This document shows, piece by piece, positions 27,756 through 35,551 of a DNA stretch of 64,000 nt. A program made the position numbers and the translations under genes. The notes beneath the pieces are model-generated. The model did not search any database. It saw only the letters and a program-made list of their open reading frames with translations, and was not told the DNA's origin. This DNA is from Planctomycetota bacterium (GTDB lineage Bacteria; Planctomycetota; Planctomycetia; Pirellulales; PNKZ01), in NCBI GenBank assembly GCA_018242585.1, contig JAFEBQ010000022.1, positions 1-64,000 on the forward strand, written 5' to 3'. Position 1 is the first letter of the stretch. Every line of letters starts with the position of its first letter.

Positions 27756-29153
27756 TCAGGCGGTCGATTGCCGCGGCTCGGTCGGCACGCGATTGGCCAT
27801 CGCGGCCCCTTCCAGGTTGTACTTCTCGAGTAGCCGATAGAGGCTCCGCCGGTTAATGCCCAGCGCGCGCGCGGCGCGGGCTTTGTTCCCCCGTTCGCGG
27901 CGCAGCACTTCGATGACGTGCGAGCGCTGGATCGCTTCGAGCGAATCACCGGCTACCTTCCACGACACCGTGTCGATATCCGGCGCCACGCCCAATCGCG
28001 TGATCTCCTCGGGCAAATCGGCCAACCGCACAATGTGGTCGTTGCCCATGATTTTGGCCCGCTCGACGGCGTTGACCAATTGCCGGATGTTGCCCGGCCA
28101 CTGGTATCGTTCCAGGGCTGTCATCGCGGCGGGCTCGATCCGCCAGTCGCGTCCCAAGAAGTGTTCGACCAGCAGCGGGATATCGGACATTCGCTCGCGC
28201 AACGGTGGCAGGTTGAGCGCCATCACGTTGATACGATAGTATAGGTCTTCGCGGAATCGCCCGGCCTTCACCTCTTCGGCCATGTTGCGATTGGTCGCCG
28301 CGAGTAGCCGGACGTTGACGCGACGCTCTTTCACGCTGCCGACGCGGCGCATCGACCCATCTTCCAATACGCGCAGCAGCTTGGCTTGCAGCGAGCCGGG
28401 CATCTCGCCGATCTCGTCGATGAACAGGGTGCCGCCGTCGGCCAACTCGAACAAACCGGGCTTGGCCGTCACCGCGCCGGTGAACGCCCCTTTCTCATGG
28501 CCGAACAGTTCGCTTTCCAGCAGCGACTCGGGCAGGGCGGCGCAATTGATCACGACCAGCGGCTTGTCGGCACGCGCGCTGTGCTGGTGCAAGGCGCGAG
28601 CGACCAACTCCTTGCCCGTGCCGCTCTCTCCCTGGATCAGAATCGCCTTGTCGGTGGGGCCGGCGCGTTCGATCAACCGGAGCACTTCTCGCAGCGCCGG
28701 CGAGTGGCCGATCATCCGCTGTCGCGGCGCGGCGCGGTGCAGCACCTCGCGCAGCTGGTCGTTCTCCTTGGCCAGATAGCCGCGCTCGGCCGCCCGTTCG
28801 ATCAACTTCTCCAGGTCGGCCAGCGCGCACGGTTTGGTCAGGTAGTCATAGGCGCCCAGCTTCATCGCCGCCACGGCCGACTCGATCGAACCCTGGCCCG
28901 TGAGCAGAATCACCTCGCACTCGGAATGACCAGCCTTGAGCTTCTCGAGCAGCTCAACGCCCGACATGCCCGGCATCAGCAAGTCGACGATGGCCACGTC
29001 GAACTGGCGGCGATTGGCCAGGTCGAGCGCTTCGAGGCCGCCGGGCGCTTCTTGCACTTGGTAGCCGCGGCGTTCAAAACGTCGGGCCAAGATGCCGCGG
29101 AACTCGTCATCGTCATCAACGACCAGCAGGTCGACATGCTGTGGGTTGAGCAC
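27756..29153 (-). CDS. Second sigma-54-dependent NtrC-family response regulator
   Basis: 465-aa paralogue of the regulator at 5925-7280. Receiver with phospho-Asp57 (VAIVDLLMPG), AAA+ domain with GESGTGKE and the GAFTGA loop, and a Fis-type HTH (NKARAARALGINRRSLYRLL). The two proteins are alike over almost their whole length, including the exact Walker and HTH regions, so they are products of duplication. The GTG at 29153 is taken as start: it aligns with the ATG of the paralogue and has AAGGG upstream. It is convergent with the exporter operon (33-bp gap) and divergent from the sigma-54 promoter at about 29475, whose oxidase operon is its likely target. Confidence 0.93.
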   Translation of the reverse strand: MLNPQHVDLLVVDDDDEFRGILARRFERRGYQVQEAPGGLEALDLANRRQFDVAIVDLLMPGMSGVELLEKLKAGHSECEVILLTGQGSIESAVAAMKLGAYDYLTKPCALADLEKLIERAAERGYLAKENDQLREVLHRAAPRQRMIGHSPALREVLRLIERAGPTDKAILIQGESGTGKELVARALHQHSARADKPLVVINCAALPESLLESELFGHEKGAFTGAVTAKPGLFELADGGTLFIDEIGEMPGSLQAKLLRVLEDGSMRRVGSVKERRVNVRLLAATNRNMAEEVKAGRFREDLYYRINVMALNLPPLRERMSDIPLLVEHFLGRDWRIEPAAMTALERYQWPGNIRQLVNAVERAKIMGNDHIVRLADLPEEITRLGVAPDIDTVSWKVAGDSLEAIQRSHVIEVLRRERGNKARAARALGINRRSLYRLLEKYNLEGAAMANRVPTEPRQSTA

Positions 29154-29202
29154 GGGAGTCGCCCTTATATGAAGGTAGATGCGGTGGCGCGCTTGTGCGC
29201 CG

Positions 29203-29229
29203 TGCGATCGCAATTACGCACAGTTGTGC
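29203..29229. promoter_or_regulatory. Candidate enhancer dyads upstream of the oxidase operon
   Basis: A perfect palindrome TGCGATCGCA (29203-29212) is followed by GCACA-GT-TGTGC (29218-29229). The TGCG/CGCA arms are the same as in the two dyads at 7366-7407. The site lies about 265 bp upstream of the -24 element at 29476, within range for DNA looping by an NtrC-type activator. Function is inferred. Confidence 0.4.
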
Positions 29230-29474
29230 CTTGGAGTGACACCTCGTCGCAATTCACGTGCCGCCCGCGCGACAGGCCAAATCGCGGAAGAAATGCAGCA
29301 AATCGAGTGGGCCAGCGCGCGTCACTCGCGGATGAAAAGCGTGCAGCCTGGCACAGGTGAGCGAGGTCGCACACTGGGTTGGCGTCTGAATGGCGACAAA
29401 CCGAAACACCACGGCATCAACAAAACTCCATGATTCTCGGGCAATTGTCAGATTCGCCACGCGACGCGGCAGTG

Positions 29475-29490
29475 TGGCATTCGACTTGCA
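29475..29490 (+). promoter_or_regulatory. Sigma-54 (-24/-12) promoter
   Basis: TGGCATTCGACTTGCA matches the consensus TGGCAC-N5-TTGCA except for one base, with GG (29476-29477) and GC (29488-29489) exactly 10 bases apart. It lies about 58 bp before the uspA-like ATG. The spacing to the start codon is nearly the same as at the first sigma-54 promoter (about 57 bp), and the following bases (CATTAG) are also shared by the two sites. Confidence 0.78.
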
Positions 29491-29547
29491 TTAGTTACTT
29501 CTGGCACGAACTAACGATGACCAATGTTCCCAGCAAGGGAGCCCATC

Positions 29548-30000
29548 ATGAACGCCAAGAAGATCCTGGTACCGACCGACTTCTCGGAAATGAGCCGTGC
29601 GGCCGTTGATTATGCGGCGGCGCTGGCGCGAGAGGGGGGCGGCGAGTTGTTGATCGTGACGGTTCGCGAGATTACGCCCATCTACGCGACTGCTGAAGGC
29701 ATGTATTGTGGCGTCGAAGAACCGAATCATGCCGCGTTGAAGCAGATGCTCAACGAAGTGCGCCCCAAAGATCCGCTGGTGCGCGTCCGGCGTGAAGTGC
29801 TGGACGGCGCGCCAGCCGACGCCATTGTGGCGCTCGCCGCGGCCGAGCAGGTCGACCTGATTGTGATGGCCACCCACGGCCGCACCGGGCTGATGCATTT
29901 GTTGATGGGAAGCGTGGCCGAGGGAGTCGTGCGCAACGCCGACTGCCCTGTCCTGACGCTCAAGCCAGCGGTCAAGTCGGCCGCGGCGACGGGCGCTTAG
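29548..30000 (+). CDS. Universal stress protein (UspA family)
   Basis: 150-aa single-domain cytoplasmic USP. The first strand KKILVPTDFSEMS and the ATP-binding signature THGRTGLMHLLMGSVAEGVV (G-2x-G-9x-G-S) are intact, so it is expected to bind ATP. The start follows AAGGGAG. As the first gene after the sigma-54 promoter and upstream of hemerythrin and oxidase genes, it is probably induced under oxygen limitation or similar stress. USPs in such clusters are used as markers of dormancy or hypoxia responses. Confidence 0.93.
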   Translation: MNAKKILVPTDFSEMSRAAVDYAAALAREGGGELLIVTVREITPIYATAEGMYCGVEEPNHAALKQMLNEVRPKDPLVRVRREVLDGAPADAIVALAAAEQVDLIVMATHGRTGLMHLLMGSVAEGVVRNADCPVLTLKPAVKSAAATGA

Positions 30001-30052
30001 GCGCCGCCTGGAACAAGCAACCACAAACGGCAAGATGCCAGGCAGGTTTCCC

Positions 30053-30514
30053 ATGAGAAGTGTCCACGAAGCGGAACCGTTTTTGCAGATGGCCCTCGAA
30101 GAGCATCGAGAGCTACACCACCAGGTGGATGACATCAATCGGATGTTCGAGCAGCCGCCTGGGGAAATCGCTCCCGACGAGGTGCGCGCGCTGCACGCGC
30201 GGATGATGTCGCTGCGCGACAACGTCAGCAAGCATTTCCGCCAGGAGGAAGCAGGGGGCTATCTGGAAGAGGCGATTTGCCGCTCGCCCACCGTGGCGGC
30301 CAAAGCCGACTCGCTCCAGAAGCAGCATCAAGAACTGCTTGAGTTGATCGACCGCGTGCTGGCGGCGCCCCACGTGGTCGACGCGCCGGCCGACGTCTGG
30401 CGGAAGTCGCAACGCGAGTTCGCGGCCTTCTGCAAGCGGCTGTTGGCGCACGAACGGGCCGAGAACGCCCTGCTGGCCAAGGCGTTCAACGTGGATTTGA
30501 GCTCGATTGACTAA
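30053..30514 (+). CDS. Hemerythrin-like domain protein
   Basis: 153-aa cytoplasmic four-helix protein. Candidate di-iron ligands are at the expected helix positions: His18 and His22 (EEHRELHH), His61 and Glu65 (KHFRQEE), His92 (KQHQELL), His123 and Glu127 (LAHERAEN). Hemerythrin-like proteins bind O2 or NO, or store and sense iron and oxygen. The ATG at 30053 is used; one at 30035 adds six residues. It follows the USP gene by 52 bp and precedes two cytochrome genes, so a role in O2 or NO handling near the oxidase is plausible. Confidence 0.82.
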   Translation: MRSVHEAEPFLQMALEEHRELHHQVDDINRMFEQPPGEIAPDEVRALHARMMSLRDNVSKHFRQEEAGGYLEEAICRSPTVAAKADSLQKQHQELLELIDRVLAAPHVVDAPADVWRKSQREFAAFCKRLLAHERAENALLAKAFNVDLSSID

Positions 30515-30588
30515 CGGCCGCGTAACGCCCCGATCCAAATAACCCGACGGCCCGCGTGGCCGCGCCGAATCGAGAATCGAGGAACATC

Positions 30589-30978
30589 ATGACCAGGCTA
30601 TTGCCGATTGGACTGTGCTGCCTGACGCTTTTCGGGCTGGGATTCCAGGTCCACGGCGCTCCGCATCCGAACGACGTGAGTGTCTTCATGAAGCTCAAGC
30701 TCCCGCACGCCCATCGCGTGTTGGACGGCATCATCATGGAAGACTATGACCTGATTGCCAAAAGCGCGAGCCAACTTGGTCTGCTCAGCCAGGAAGCGAA
30801 TTGGAACGTCTTGCAAACCCCCGAGTATCTCGCGCACAGCGTCGACTTTCGCCGCGCCGTCGATGCCTTGAGCCGCGCCGCTCGTGACAAGGATGCCGAC
30901 CAGGCGACGCTGGCTTACATGGACATGACGCTCAAGTGCGTCAATTGCCACAAGTACGTGCGCGACGCGCGGAACTAA
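30589..30978 (+). CDS. Monoheme class II-like cytochrome c
   Basis: 129-aa periplasmic protein with signal peptide (LLPIGLCCLTLFGLGFQVHG). The single heme motif CVNCH (117-121) lies at the very C-terminus, as in cytochrome c' and other four-helix class II cytochromes, and the rest is helical. It could carry electrons to the oxidase or bind NO; there is no clear distal-site evidence for either. The ATG follows GAGGAAC. It sits between the hemerythrin and the diheme cytochrome genes. Confidence 0.82.
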   Translation: MTRLLPIGLCCLTLFGLGFQVHGAPHPNDVSVFMKLKLPHAHRVLDGIIMEDYDLIAKSASQLGLLSQEANWNVLQTPEYLAHSVDFRRAVDALSRAARDKDADQATLAYMDMTLKCVNCHKYVRDARN

Positions 30979-31080
30979 ACCGCGCCGCGATCCCCATGCC
31001 CGACCTCGCCATGTCTGGCGGTAGCACCGTGGCGCAGCGGCTGAAACTGTTGACTGAAACACCTAGCGGGAGAAGGTCTG

Positions 31081-32130
31081 TTGTCGATCCGATATTCATG
31101 GCTCGTCTTGTTCGCGCTCTGGGGAGTTGCTGGTTGCGGCCAGACGCACGAGGTGGCCTGGAATCCCAGCAGCGAAGTCCGCGAACTGACGCCGGCTTTG
31201 CAGGCCAAGGTGACCGAGCAGTTGACCCGCTATTGCGGCACGCCCAGCCGACCCAGGCAATTCGGTCAGGCGGACGTGCCGACGCTGCAACTGGTGCGCG
31301 GCATGCTGGTCTATCAGTCCAAGTGCGCTGGCTGTCACGGTGACACTGGCGATGGTCAAGGCCCGGCCGCGGCGCATCTGAACCCGCGACCGCGCGATTA
31401 TCGCAAGGGAATCTTCAAGTTCATTTCCACGCCGTTCGGCACCAAGCCGCTGCGAGGTGACCTGGCTCGGACGATTCGGCAAGGCGCGAGAGGCACGTCG
31501 ATGCCGTCGTTCGCGCTGTTGGATGACGAAGACGTCGAGGCGTTGGTCGACTACGTCCTGTTGCTAACTCATCGTGGCGAGTTGGAAGCCTTGCTGGCCA
31601 ACGAAGCACGGGACGAAGACGCGATCGACCCAGCCAACGGCGAAGAGTACGTGGCGGCGATTCGACAACTGTGGCAAGCGTCGGACGGCCAGCAGATTTA
31701 CCCGCTGAGCCTCAAGCCCAAGTACACGATGGCCTCGGTGGAACTGGGCAAGCAAGCGTTCTTGTCCGAGACGGCTGGCTGCTACAAGTGTCACGGGCCC
31801 GACGGCCGCGCCGAAACGTCGGACAATCAGAAGGGATTCACCGACGCCTGGGGCGTGCAAACTCGGGCGGCCGATCTGACCAGCGGCATGTTCCACGGCG
31901 GGCAAGAGCCGCTGGACATTTACCGCCGCATCTACGGCGGCATCAACGGCACGCCGATGCCGTCGTTTTCGTTGAAGCTGGCCGATCAGCCCGACATGTT
32001 TTGGCACCTGGTCCACTACGTGCAATACGTGTCGAGCGCCCGACGCCGCGAGACCCAGGCCGAGCAGCAAGCTTACCTAACTCGCGCACGGGAAGCGGCG
32101 TCACAAGCCGCGGCAAAAGCAAAGCCCTAG
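31081..32130 (+). CDS. Diheme cytochrome c lipoprotein
   Basis: 349-aa protein with a lipoprotein signal (LFALWGVAGC, lipid-modified Cys19). Two class I heme domains: CAGCH (82-86) with Met141 in TSMPSF, and CYKCH (234-238) with Met293 in TPMPSF. The start is a TTG at 31081 after GGAGAAGG; no in-frame ATG occurs before residue 75, and only this start gives the signal. Two hemes and its place just before ccoN suggest it takes the role of CcoP, which is otherwise missing from the operon. A 102-bp gap separates it from the preceding cytochrome gene. Confidence 0.87.
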   Translation: MSIRYSWLVLFALWGVAGCGQTHEVAWNPSSEVRELTPALQAKVTEQLTRYCGTPSRPRQFGQADVPTLQLVRGMLVYQSKCAGCHGDTGDGQGPAAAHLNPRPRDYRKGIFKFISTPFGTKPLRGDLARTIRQGARGTSMPSFALLDDEDVEALVDYVLLLTHRGELEALLANEARDEDAIDPANGEEYVAAIRQLWQASDGQQIYPLSLKPKYTMASVELGKQAFLSETAGCYKCHGPDGRAETSDNQKGFTDAWGVQTRAADLTSGMFHGGQEPLDIYRRIYGGINGTPMPSFSLKLADQPDMFWHLVHYVQYVSSARRRETQAEQQAYLTRAREAASQAAAKAKP

Positions 32131-32203
32131 CGAACCATAAGCGGGCCGCGTTCCACGGTTAACAAGCCCACAACTGCGGAAATAGTTCACGACGAGACAA
32201 GCG

Positions 32204-32860
32204 ATGACTGATGCTTCTCCCCCGACTGGCAGCGAGCGCCTGCGAAAGCTGGCCGAGCTCGAAGAGCTGCGGACGCGAATCACCGATCTTGAGCGCGAAC
32301 TCGGCGCCAGCGACGAGTCCGGCTGGCCGCCACGCGGCTATTACACCGCATATTACGCCACGACCGGGTTCATGCTGGGCATCTTCGGCGCCGCCGTCAG
32401 CCTGATCTTCAACATCATCGGCTCGCTGGTCTGGTCGCGGTACAGTGGCGTCGAACAATCGCCGCTGCGGTTGATTCAGGTTTATTTGACCTTTCCGCTG
32501 GGCGAATCGGCATTGCACATCGAAAGCGTGCTGACGCTGGCCATTGGCTGCTGCTTGTACCTGGCCACGGGCATGCTCTATGGCATCATCTTTCACCTGG
32601 CGCTGACACGCTGGACCGCGGATCGCGGGCTGATGGCGCGGCTGGTGTTCGTCAGCGCGCTGTCGCTGGCCGTCTGGCTGGTGAACTTCTACGGCATTCT
32701 TTCCTGGTTACAGCCGTTGTTGTTCGGTGGCGACTGGATTGTGCGGTTGGTTCCCTGGTGGGTGGCCGCGCTGTCGCACCTGGTCTTTGGTTGGACCATG
32801 GTGTTGGTCTACCCGTGGGGCACCTACGTCCCTTATCAAGTCGAAACGGAGCAGGCATGA
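32204..32860 (+). CDS. Oxidase-operon membrane protein, unknown
   Basis: 218-aa inner-membrane protein: a charged N-terminal coiled-coil (about residues 10-37, ELEELRTRITDLEREL) and about four transmembrane helices (GFMLGIFGAAVSLIFNIIG, VLTLAIGCCLYLATGMLYG, LVFVSALSLAVWLVNFYG, VAALSHLVFGWTMVLVYPW). I do not recognise a named family. It overlaps ccoN by four bases (ATGA), so it is made together with the catalytic subunit and is probably an extra subunit or assembly factor of the oxidase. Confidence 0.8.
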   Translation: MTDASPPTGSERLRKLAELEELRTRITDLERELGASDESGWPPRGYYTAYYATTGFMLGIFGAAVSLIFNIIGSLVWSRYSGVEQSPLRLIQVYLTFPLGESALHIESVLTLAIGCCLYLATGMLYGIIFHLALTRWTADRGLMARLVFVSALSLAVWLVNFYGILSWLQPLLFGGDWIVRLVPWWVAALSHLVFGWTMVLVYPWGTYVPYQVETEQA

Positions 32861-34263
32861 CCGCCCAGAATGCAACCGCCACGACGGCTGGCGACGAGAT
32901 CAGCTACGAGCGACTGGTCGAGCAACGCCTGGTTCTCTGGTACTTGATCGCGGCGTTGACGTATCTGATGATCTCGATGCTCGGTGGCCTGTTGATGGCA
33001 ACCCAGTTGATCAACGCCAACCCGCTGCGCGGCATTGAACTGCTTTCGCCGGGACGCTGGCGGATGGTGCATACCAACGCCGTGGCCTACGGCTTTTTGG
33101 CCAACGCCTTCTTGGGCGTGTTGCACTGGGCGGTGCCCCGCTTGACGTTGCGTCCGGTGGCCAGTCGCGCATTGTCGTACTTCATTTTCATCGCCTGGCA
33201 GGTCGTGGTCCTGTCGACGGCCGCGGGCATTTTGCTTGGCCAGGCCCAGGCGGTTGAATGGGGCGAAACGCCCGTCTGGATCGACCCATTGGCGCTGGCC
33301 GGGCTGTTGCTGGTGGCCATCAATTTCATGGTCCCCATCTCGCGCGCCAAAGGGCCGTTGTACGTCACGCTGTGGTACTTCATGGCGATGTTCGTCTGGA
33401 CCTTCCTGACCTACGCCATGGGAAACTTCGTCACTCAATACGTCGTCGGCGGTGTCAGCGGCGGCGCGATCGGCGGATTGTTCATCCACGACCTGGTCGG
33501 CTTGTTCGTCACGCCGCTGGGCTGGGGAATGATGTACTACTTTGTGCCGATCTTGCTCCGCAAGCCGATTTGGAGCCACGGCCTGTCGCTGGTCGGCTTT
33601 TGGGGCTTGGCGTTTTTCTATCCGCTGCAAGGGATTCACCACTTCCTCTACACGCCGATTCCGATGTTCCTGCAATACGGCGCCGTGGTGTCGACCATCG
33701 CGGTCGAGTTCGTGGTGATGACCGTGATCATCAACTTCTTCGGCACCTTGTGCGGAGATGGCCGCGCGTTCGTGACCAACTTGCCGATTCGTTGGTTCTA
33801 CACCGGCATGGTGTTGTACTTCGTCACTTGCTTGCAGTGTGCGTTGCAAGTGACGTTAACCTTCCAGGCGCTGATCCACTTTAGCGATTGGGTCGTCGGC
33901 CACGCCCATCTGGTGATGTTCGGCGTGTTCAGTATGTGGATCCTGGGCGTGATCACGTACCTGGTGCCGCGCCTCAGCGGCCGCCCGTGGTACAGCCAGT
34001 CGCTGTGCGAATGGCATTATTGGCTGTCGGCGTCGGGCATTGTGATCATGTTCTTGGACCTGACGCTGGCCGGCATCTTTCAAGGCTACTACTGGTCTTC
34101 GCTGCAGCCCTGGGAAGTGAGCGTCGATGGCTCGCAACCCTTCTGGATCGTGCGATTGGTGGCTGGCTTGATGATGTTCGGCGGCCAATGCGCGCTGATC
34201 CACAACATGTACCAGACGTTCACGGGGCCGAAGCCGGCCGAGCAAGTAGCCTATGCGTCGTAA
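32857..34263 (+). CDS. ccoN: cbb3-type cytochrome c oxidase subunit I
   Basis: 468-aa catalytic subunit with about 12 helices. Ligands are in place: His72 (MVHTNAVAYG) and His351 for low-spin heme b, His349 for heme b3 (VVGHAHL), CuB ligands His211 (FIHDLVG), His261 and His262 (GIHHFLYTP), and Tyr255 (FFYPLQG), the residue that is cross-linked to a CuB His in C-family oxidases. The spacing of 211/255/261/262/349/351 matches, from memory, P. stutzeri CcoN with a shift of four. It reduces O2 to water at high affinity. The 4-bp overlap with the upstream gene fixes the start. Confidence 0.95.
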   Translation: MTAQNATATTAGDEISYERLVEQRLVLWYLIAALTYLMISMLGGLLMATQLINANPLRGIELLSPGRWRMVHTNAVAYGFLANAFLGVLHWAVPRLTLRPVASRALSYFIFIAWQVVVLSTAAGILLGQAQAVEWGETPVWIDPLALAGLLLVAINFMVPISRAKGPLYVTLWYFMAMFVWTFLTYAMGNFVTQYVVGGVSGGAIGGLFIHDLVGLFVTPLGWGMMYYFVPILLRKPIWSHGLSLVGFWGLAFFYPLQGIHHFLYTPIPMFLQYGAVVSTIAVEFVVMTVIINFFGTLCGDGRAFVTNLPIRWFYTGMVLYFVTCLQCALQVTLTFQALIHFSDWVVGHAHLVMFGVFSMWILGVITYLVPRLSGRPWYSQSLCEWHYWLSASGIVIMFLDLTLAGIFQGYYWSSLQPWEVSVDGSQPFWIVRLVAGLMMFGGQCALIHNMYQTFTGPKPAEQVAYAS

Positions 34264-34303
34264 CCCTGGGTGTGCAATCTCTTTCGCGATCGAGTAACTG
34301 AAC

Positions 34304-35008
34304 ATGTTTGAGAGTCGAGCGGGCGTGCTGTTTGTCGGTGGCCTGGGCTTTTTCGCCTTTGCGTTCCTGAGCAACGGGCTGGTGCCGATGCTGATGTACA
34401 AGCATCTGCCCGAGCAACAGGCCAGCGAGCTGACGAACGCCAACGTGATGTACCAATTCGAGGATTTGCAACGCCGCTATCCCGAAGCGTTCGAGCGCGC
34501 TTACGGCAAGCCCCCTACAGTGCCGGCGGGGGCGACGACCGAAGAAAAAGCCGAGGTCAAGAACGAGTGGCTCGAAAAGCAGGCCGCCCAAGCGCTGCTG
34601 CTGGGCCGCGAGGTTTACGTGGGCGAAGGCTGTTGGCATTGCCACAGCCAGTTCGTCCGCCCCGTGTCGAATGAGTCGCGCCGGTTTGGTCCGGTGTCGA
34701 AAGCCGAGGAATACCAAAACGAGTTGCAACGCCCGGTGTTGTTTGGCACGCGGCGCGTGGGGCCCGATCTGTCGCGCGAAGGGGGGCGGCGGTCGAACGA
34801 CTGGCACGCGGTCCACTTCTTCAAACCTACAACCGTCTCGACCGGCTCGCCGATGCCCGAGTATCCCTGGCTGTTCGACGGCGACGCCAGCAGGCCCAAC
34901 GAGCGCGGCCTGGCCTTGATGACCTATGTGCAATGGCTGGGTTCGTGGCTGGAAAGCTATCCGTATTACGAGGCCTATCAACCGGTCGCGCTGGAGGAGA
35001 AGAAGTAA
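34304..35008 (+). CDS. ccoO: cbb3-type cytochrome c oxidase subunit II (monoheme)
   Basis: 234-aa protein with one N-terminal anchor helix (GVLFVGGLGFFAFAFLSNG) and a periplasmic heme domain. The heme motif CWHCH (110-114) is within GEGCWHCHSQFVRPV, highly typical of CcoO, and the Met ligand is probably in GSPMPEYPW. It passes electrons to the binuclear centre of CcoN. It follows ccoN by 40 bp, and its stop overlaps the next start (TAATG). Confidence 0.95.
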   Translation: MFESRAGVLFVGGLGFFAFAFLSNGLVPMLMYKHLPEQQASELTNANVMYQFEDLQRRYPEAFERAYGKPPTVPAGATTEEKAEVKNEWLEKQAAQALLLGREVYVGEGCWHCHSQFVRPVSNESRRFGPVSKAEEYQNELQRPVLFGTRRVGPDLSREGGRRSNDWHAVHFFKPTTVSTGSPMPEYPWLFDGDASRPNERGLALMTYVQWLGSWLESYPYYEAYQPVALEEKK

Positions 35009-35331
35009 TGAGTACGTCAACGACAATCGAGGGGGCGAAGTCGCGCCGGACGCGACGCCGGCTGGGACTGTTGATGGCCGTGGTGATCCTGGTCCCCAGC
35101 ATGTTGGGCTTTGGGACCAAGTTCATCGAGTTGGTCCATGTCTTCCGCGGCGACCCCAGCGGCATGTTCGCCATCGCCCCGATCATCAACTATCTGCTGG
35201 CCAGTTGCGGCTTCCTGATGCTGTTTGCCTGGGCGGCCATGAACGGCATGTTCCGCAACATCGAACAGCCCAAACAGACGATGCTCGACAACGAAGCGCG
35301 TCTGGACGCCTATGATCAGCCTCATCGCTAA
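35008..35331 (+). CDS. Small oxidase-associated membrane protein
   Basis: 107-aa protein with two transmembrane helices (LLMAVVILVPSMLGFGTKFI and NYLLASCGFLMLFAWAAMNG) and a basic N-terminus. The ATG shares one base with the ccoO stop codon, so translation is coupled. No family is recognised; position suggests an accessory subunit or assembly factor of the cbb3 oxidase. Confidence 0.8.
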   Translation: MSTSTTIEGAKSRRTRRRLGLLMAVVILVPSMLGFGTKFIELVHVFRGDPSGMFAIAPIINYLLASCGFLMLFAWAAMNGMFRNIEQPKQTMLDNEARLDAYDQPHR

Positions 35332-35368
35332 GACAGTCCAAGCACCACTTTCCGAAACCCGAGACGCC

Positions 35369-35551
35369 ATGTCACCCGACCCGCGTGAATCAACGCCCGT
35401 CGCCGAGCACAGCTTTCACCGCTACGTCGGGAATCGCATTCCCTGGTATGTGCGGTTGCTGTGGCTGATGTTTTGGATCGGCGCGGTTTACTACGTCATC
35501 GTTTACGTGTTCCCGGCTTTGCAAATCGAACTGTTGCGCCCTGTCCAATGA
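35369..35551 (+). CDS. CcoQ-like single-helix protein
   Basis: 60-aa protein with one transmembrane helix (VRLLWLMFWIGAVYYVIVYV). Size, topology and place between ccoO and the copper ATPase fit a CcoQ-type subunit that stabilizes the oxidase, though sequence similarity is too short to prove it. The ATG at 35369 is used; an in-frame ATG at 35312 would overlap the previous gene. Its stop overlaps the next start by ATGA. Confidence 0.7.
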   Translation: MSPDPRESTPVAEHSFHRYVGNRIPWYVRLLWLMFWIGAVYYVIVYVFPALQIELLRPVQ

